The notes under the pieces are model-generated. The model made no database searches. It saw only the letters and a list, made by a program, of their open reading frames with translations, and had not been told where the DNA came from. The position numbers and the translations under genes were made by a program. A stretch of 64,000 bases of DNA from contig CAWFAS010000003.1 of assembly GCA_963813895.1 (NCBI GenBank), forward strand, positions 310,001-374,000, written 5' to 3'. Source of the DNA: DASZWJ01 sp963813895 (GTDB lineage: Bacteria > Pseudomonadota > Gammaproteobacteria > JAURND01). Below, in pieces: positions 63,130 through 64,000 of the stretch (within the stretch, counting starts at the first letter, position 1; each line of letters begins with the position of its first letter).

Positions 63130-63990
63130 ATGCACCCATTCGAACAACTCAAATCCCATACCTGCTTCGATGGGCAGGTGATCTATGCCAGACATCATTC
63201 CAGTACCACCGGAACCCCTATGCGTTTTTCCGTGTTTATTCCTCCTCTCAGTCAGAGCCAAGGTGCAAAATTTCCTGTTGTCTACTGGCTATCTGGCCTG
63301 ACCTGCACTGAAGAAACTTTTATGATAAAAGCAGGTGCGCAACGTATGGCCTCTAAGCTGGGTTTGATATTGGTAGCTCCTGACACTTCACCGCGTGACG
63401 CGGCCATTCCAGGTGAGGCTGATAATTAGGATTTTGGGCTGGCCGCAGGTTTTTATGTTGATGCAATAGTAGAGCCTTGGAGTAAACATTATAAAATGTA
63501 TAGCTATGTCACTTGCGAATTGCCGGAGATTATCAAAGCGAATTTCCCAGTCCACGCGGGTGCTGAAGCGATTATGGGACACTCCATGGGAGGGCACGGC
63601 GCTTTGGTCATAGGTCTGCGCAATAGTGAGCGCTTTGCCTCCATATCTGCTTTTGCGCCAATTTGTACGCCGAGTGAAGTTCCCTGGGGCCAGAAAGCTT
63701 TCCGCGGGTATCTTGGTGATGACCGAAATGCCTGGAATAACTATGACGCAACCTTACTTCTGGCTGCGGGAGTAAAACGCAATATTCCTATTTTAGTTGA
63801 CCAAGGTTTAAATGATGAGTTTTTAGCTTTACAATTAAAACCGCAATTTCTTAAAGCGGTTTGTGAGCGTGTAAATTACCCATTAAATTTACGTATGCAT
63901 GCGGGATATGATCACAGTTATTTTTTTATATCTACTTTCATTGATGAACATTTGCAATTTCATAAGCAACATCTAAATGAGAAATTATAA
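63130..63990 (+). pseudogene. S-formylglutathione hydrolase gene with one nonsense codon
   Basis: ATG 63130 (GGAGATCAGGCT upstream) opens a frame that stops at TAG 63427-63429, codon 100, and continues in the same frame to 63990. The sequence around the stop is ADN-stop-DFGLAAGFYVDA, where the family has Trp (NWDFG), so TGG became TAG. All later motifs are intact: GHSMGGHGAL with the nucleophile Ser, DQGLNDEFL and GYDHSYFF. It completes formaldehyde detoxification with frmA. Either a recent null mutation, read-through by a suppressor tRNA, or a sequencing error. Confidence 0.92.
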
Positions 63991-64000
63991 TGCTACCTGA
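63990..64000 (+). other. Possible start of the next gene, cut by the window
   Basis: ATG at 63990-63992 overlaps the TAA stop of the S-formylglutathione hydrolase frame (TAATG). Only three codons are visible, so the product cannot be named. The overlap is typical of translational coupling in an operon. Confidence 0.3.

Noticed and set aside
1..64000. CRISPR array
   Set aside because: The repeats seen are inverted and dispersed; no regularly spaced direct repeats with unique spacers were found.
1..64000. Dot/Icm or other secretion genes, prophage, or a new defence system
   Set aside because: No gene in the window has the required signatures; only isolated remnants (dinD-like, IS91-like) were seen.

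Overview
The window looks like a chromosome segment of a low-GC gammaproteobacterium of the order Legionellales (Coxiella/Legionella-like). The main evidence is the conserved block rlmE-ftsH-folP-glmM-tpiA-secG-tRNA-Leu-nuoA..N, the protein similarities I recognise, a TPR protein ending in a eukaryotic-type CaaX box, and a high load of pseudogenes and palindromic mobile elements. I assigned this by recognition of families, not by a database search.

Layout. 1-6.5 kb: the 3' end of a yhdP-like AsmA-family gene, a DUF72 gene, a periplasmic PQQ-type sugar dehydrogenase and two alpha/beta hydrolases. 6.3-8.8 kb: a small hypothetical ORF, a ferritin-like protein, another small ORF, a 279-bp transposon-like element with 9-bp target duplication, and a dinD-like remnant. 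8.8-18.6 kb: cysK-cysE, a small membrane protein, an acyl-CoA dehydrogenase-like gene, a fosmidomycin-resistance-type MFS pump, a large inverse autotransporter with a beta-helix passenger, and a marR-MFS pump operon with a visible promoter/operator. 18.6-24.7 kb: a methyltransferase remnant, the TPR/CaaX candidate effector, a broken transporter, a LuxR-type regulator divergent from an aldo/keto reductase-NTF2 pair, and a second aldo/keto reductase. 24.8-40.4 kb: the complete minus-strand nuo operon for respiratory complex I, in the usual A-N order but with a vapBC toxin-antitoxin module between nuoF and nuoG. 40.5-53 kb: tRNA-Leu(GAG), secG, tpiA, glmM, folP, ftsH, rlmE on minus; yhbY, terC-type gene, ETF-ubiquinone oxidoreductase, ppiB and tex on plus. 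53-64 kb: a degraded accessory stretch (IS91-like remnant, frameshifted NYN gene, tRNA-Asn-like remnant, LysR remnant, class C beta-lactamase-like gene split by a mobile element, SDR genes) followed by a methyltransferase, a GNAT acetyltransferase, a zinc alcohol dehydrogenase and the formaldehyde-detoxification pair frmA-fghA, where fghA carries a nonsense codon.

The non-coding DNA is dominated by several families of palindromic, transposase-less elements. One family has four copies (4783-5068, 24362-24650, 40455-40543, 57001-57180), each flanked by a TTA/TAA duplication; two sit exactly on stop codons and one inactivates the beta-lactamase-like gene. A second type (8044-8322) has Tn5/IS50-like ends and a 9-bp duplication. 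A third (19920-20115, 53032-53365) is flanked by TA. Some families carry the same inner CCGGGATCC-type palindrome, so they are nested.

I found no CRISPR array, no prophage and no recognisable new multi-gene defence or biosynthetic system. The most noteworthy items are the CaaX-tagged TPR protein, the inverse autotransporter, vapBC inside the nuo operon, and the element families with their precise insertion footprints.
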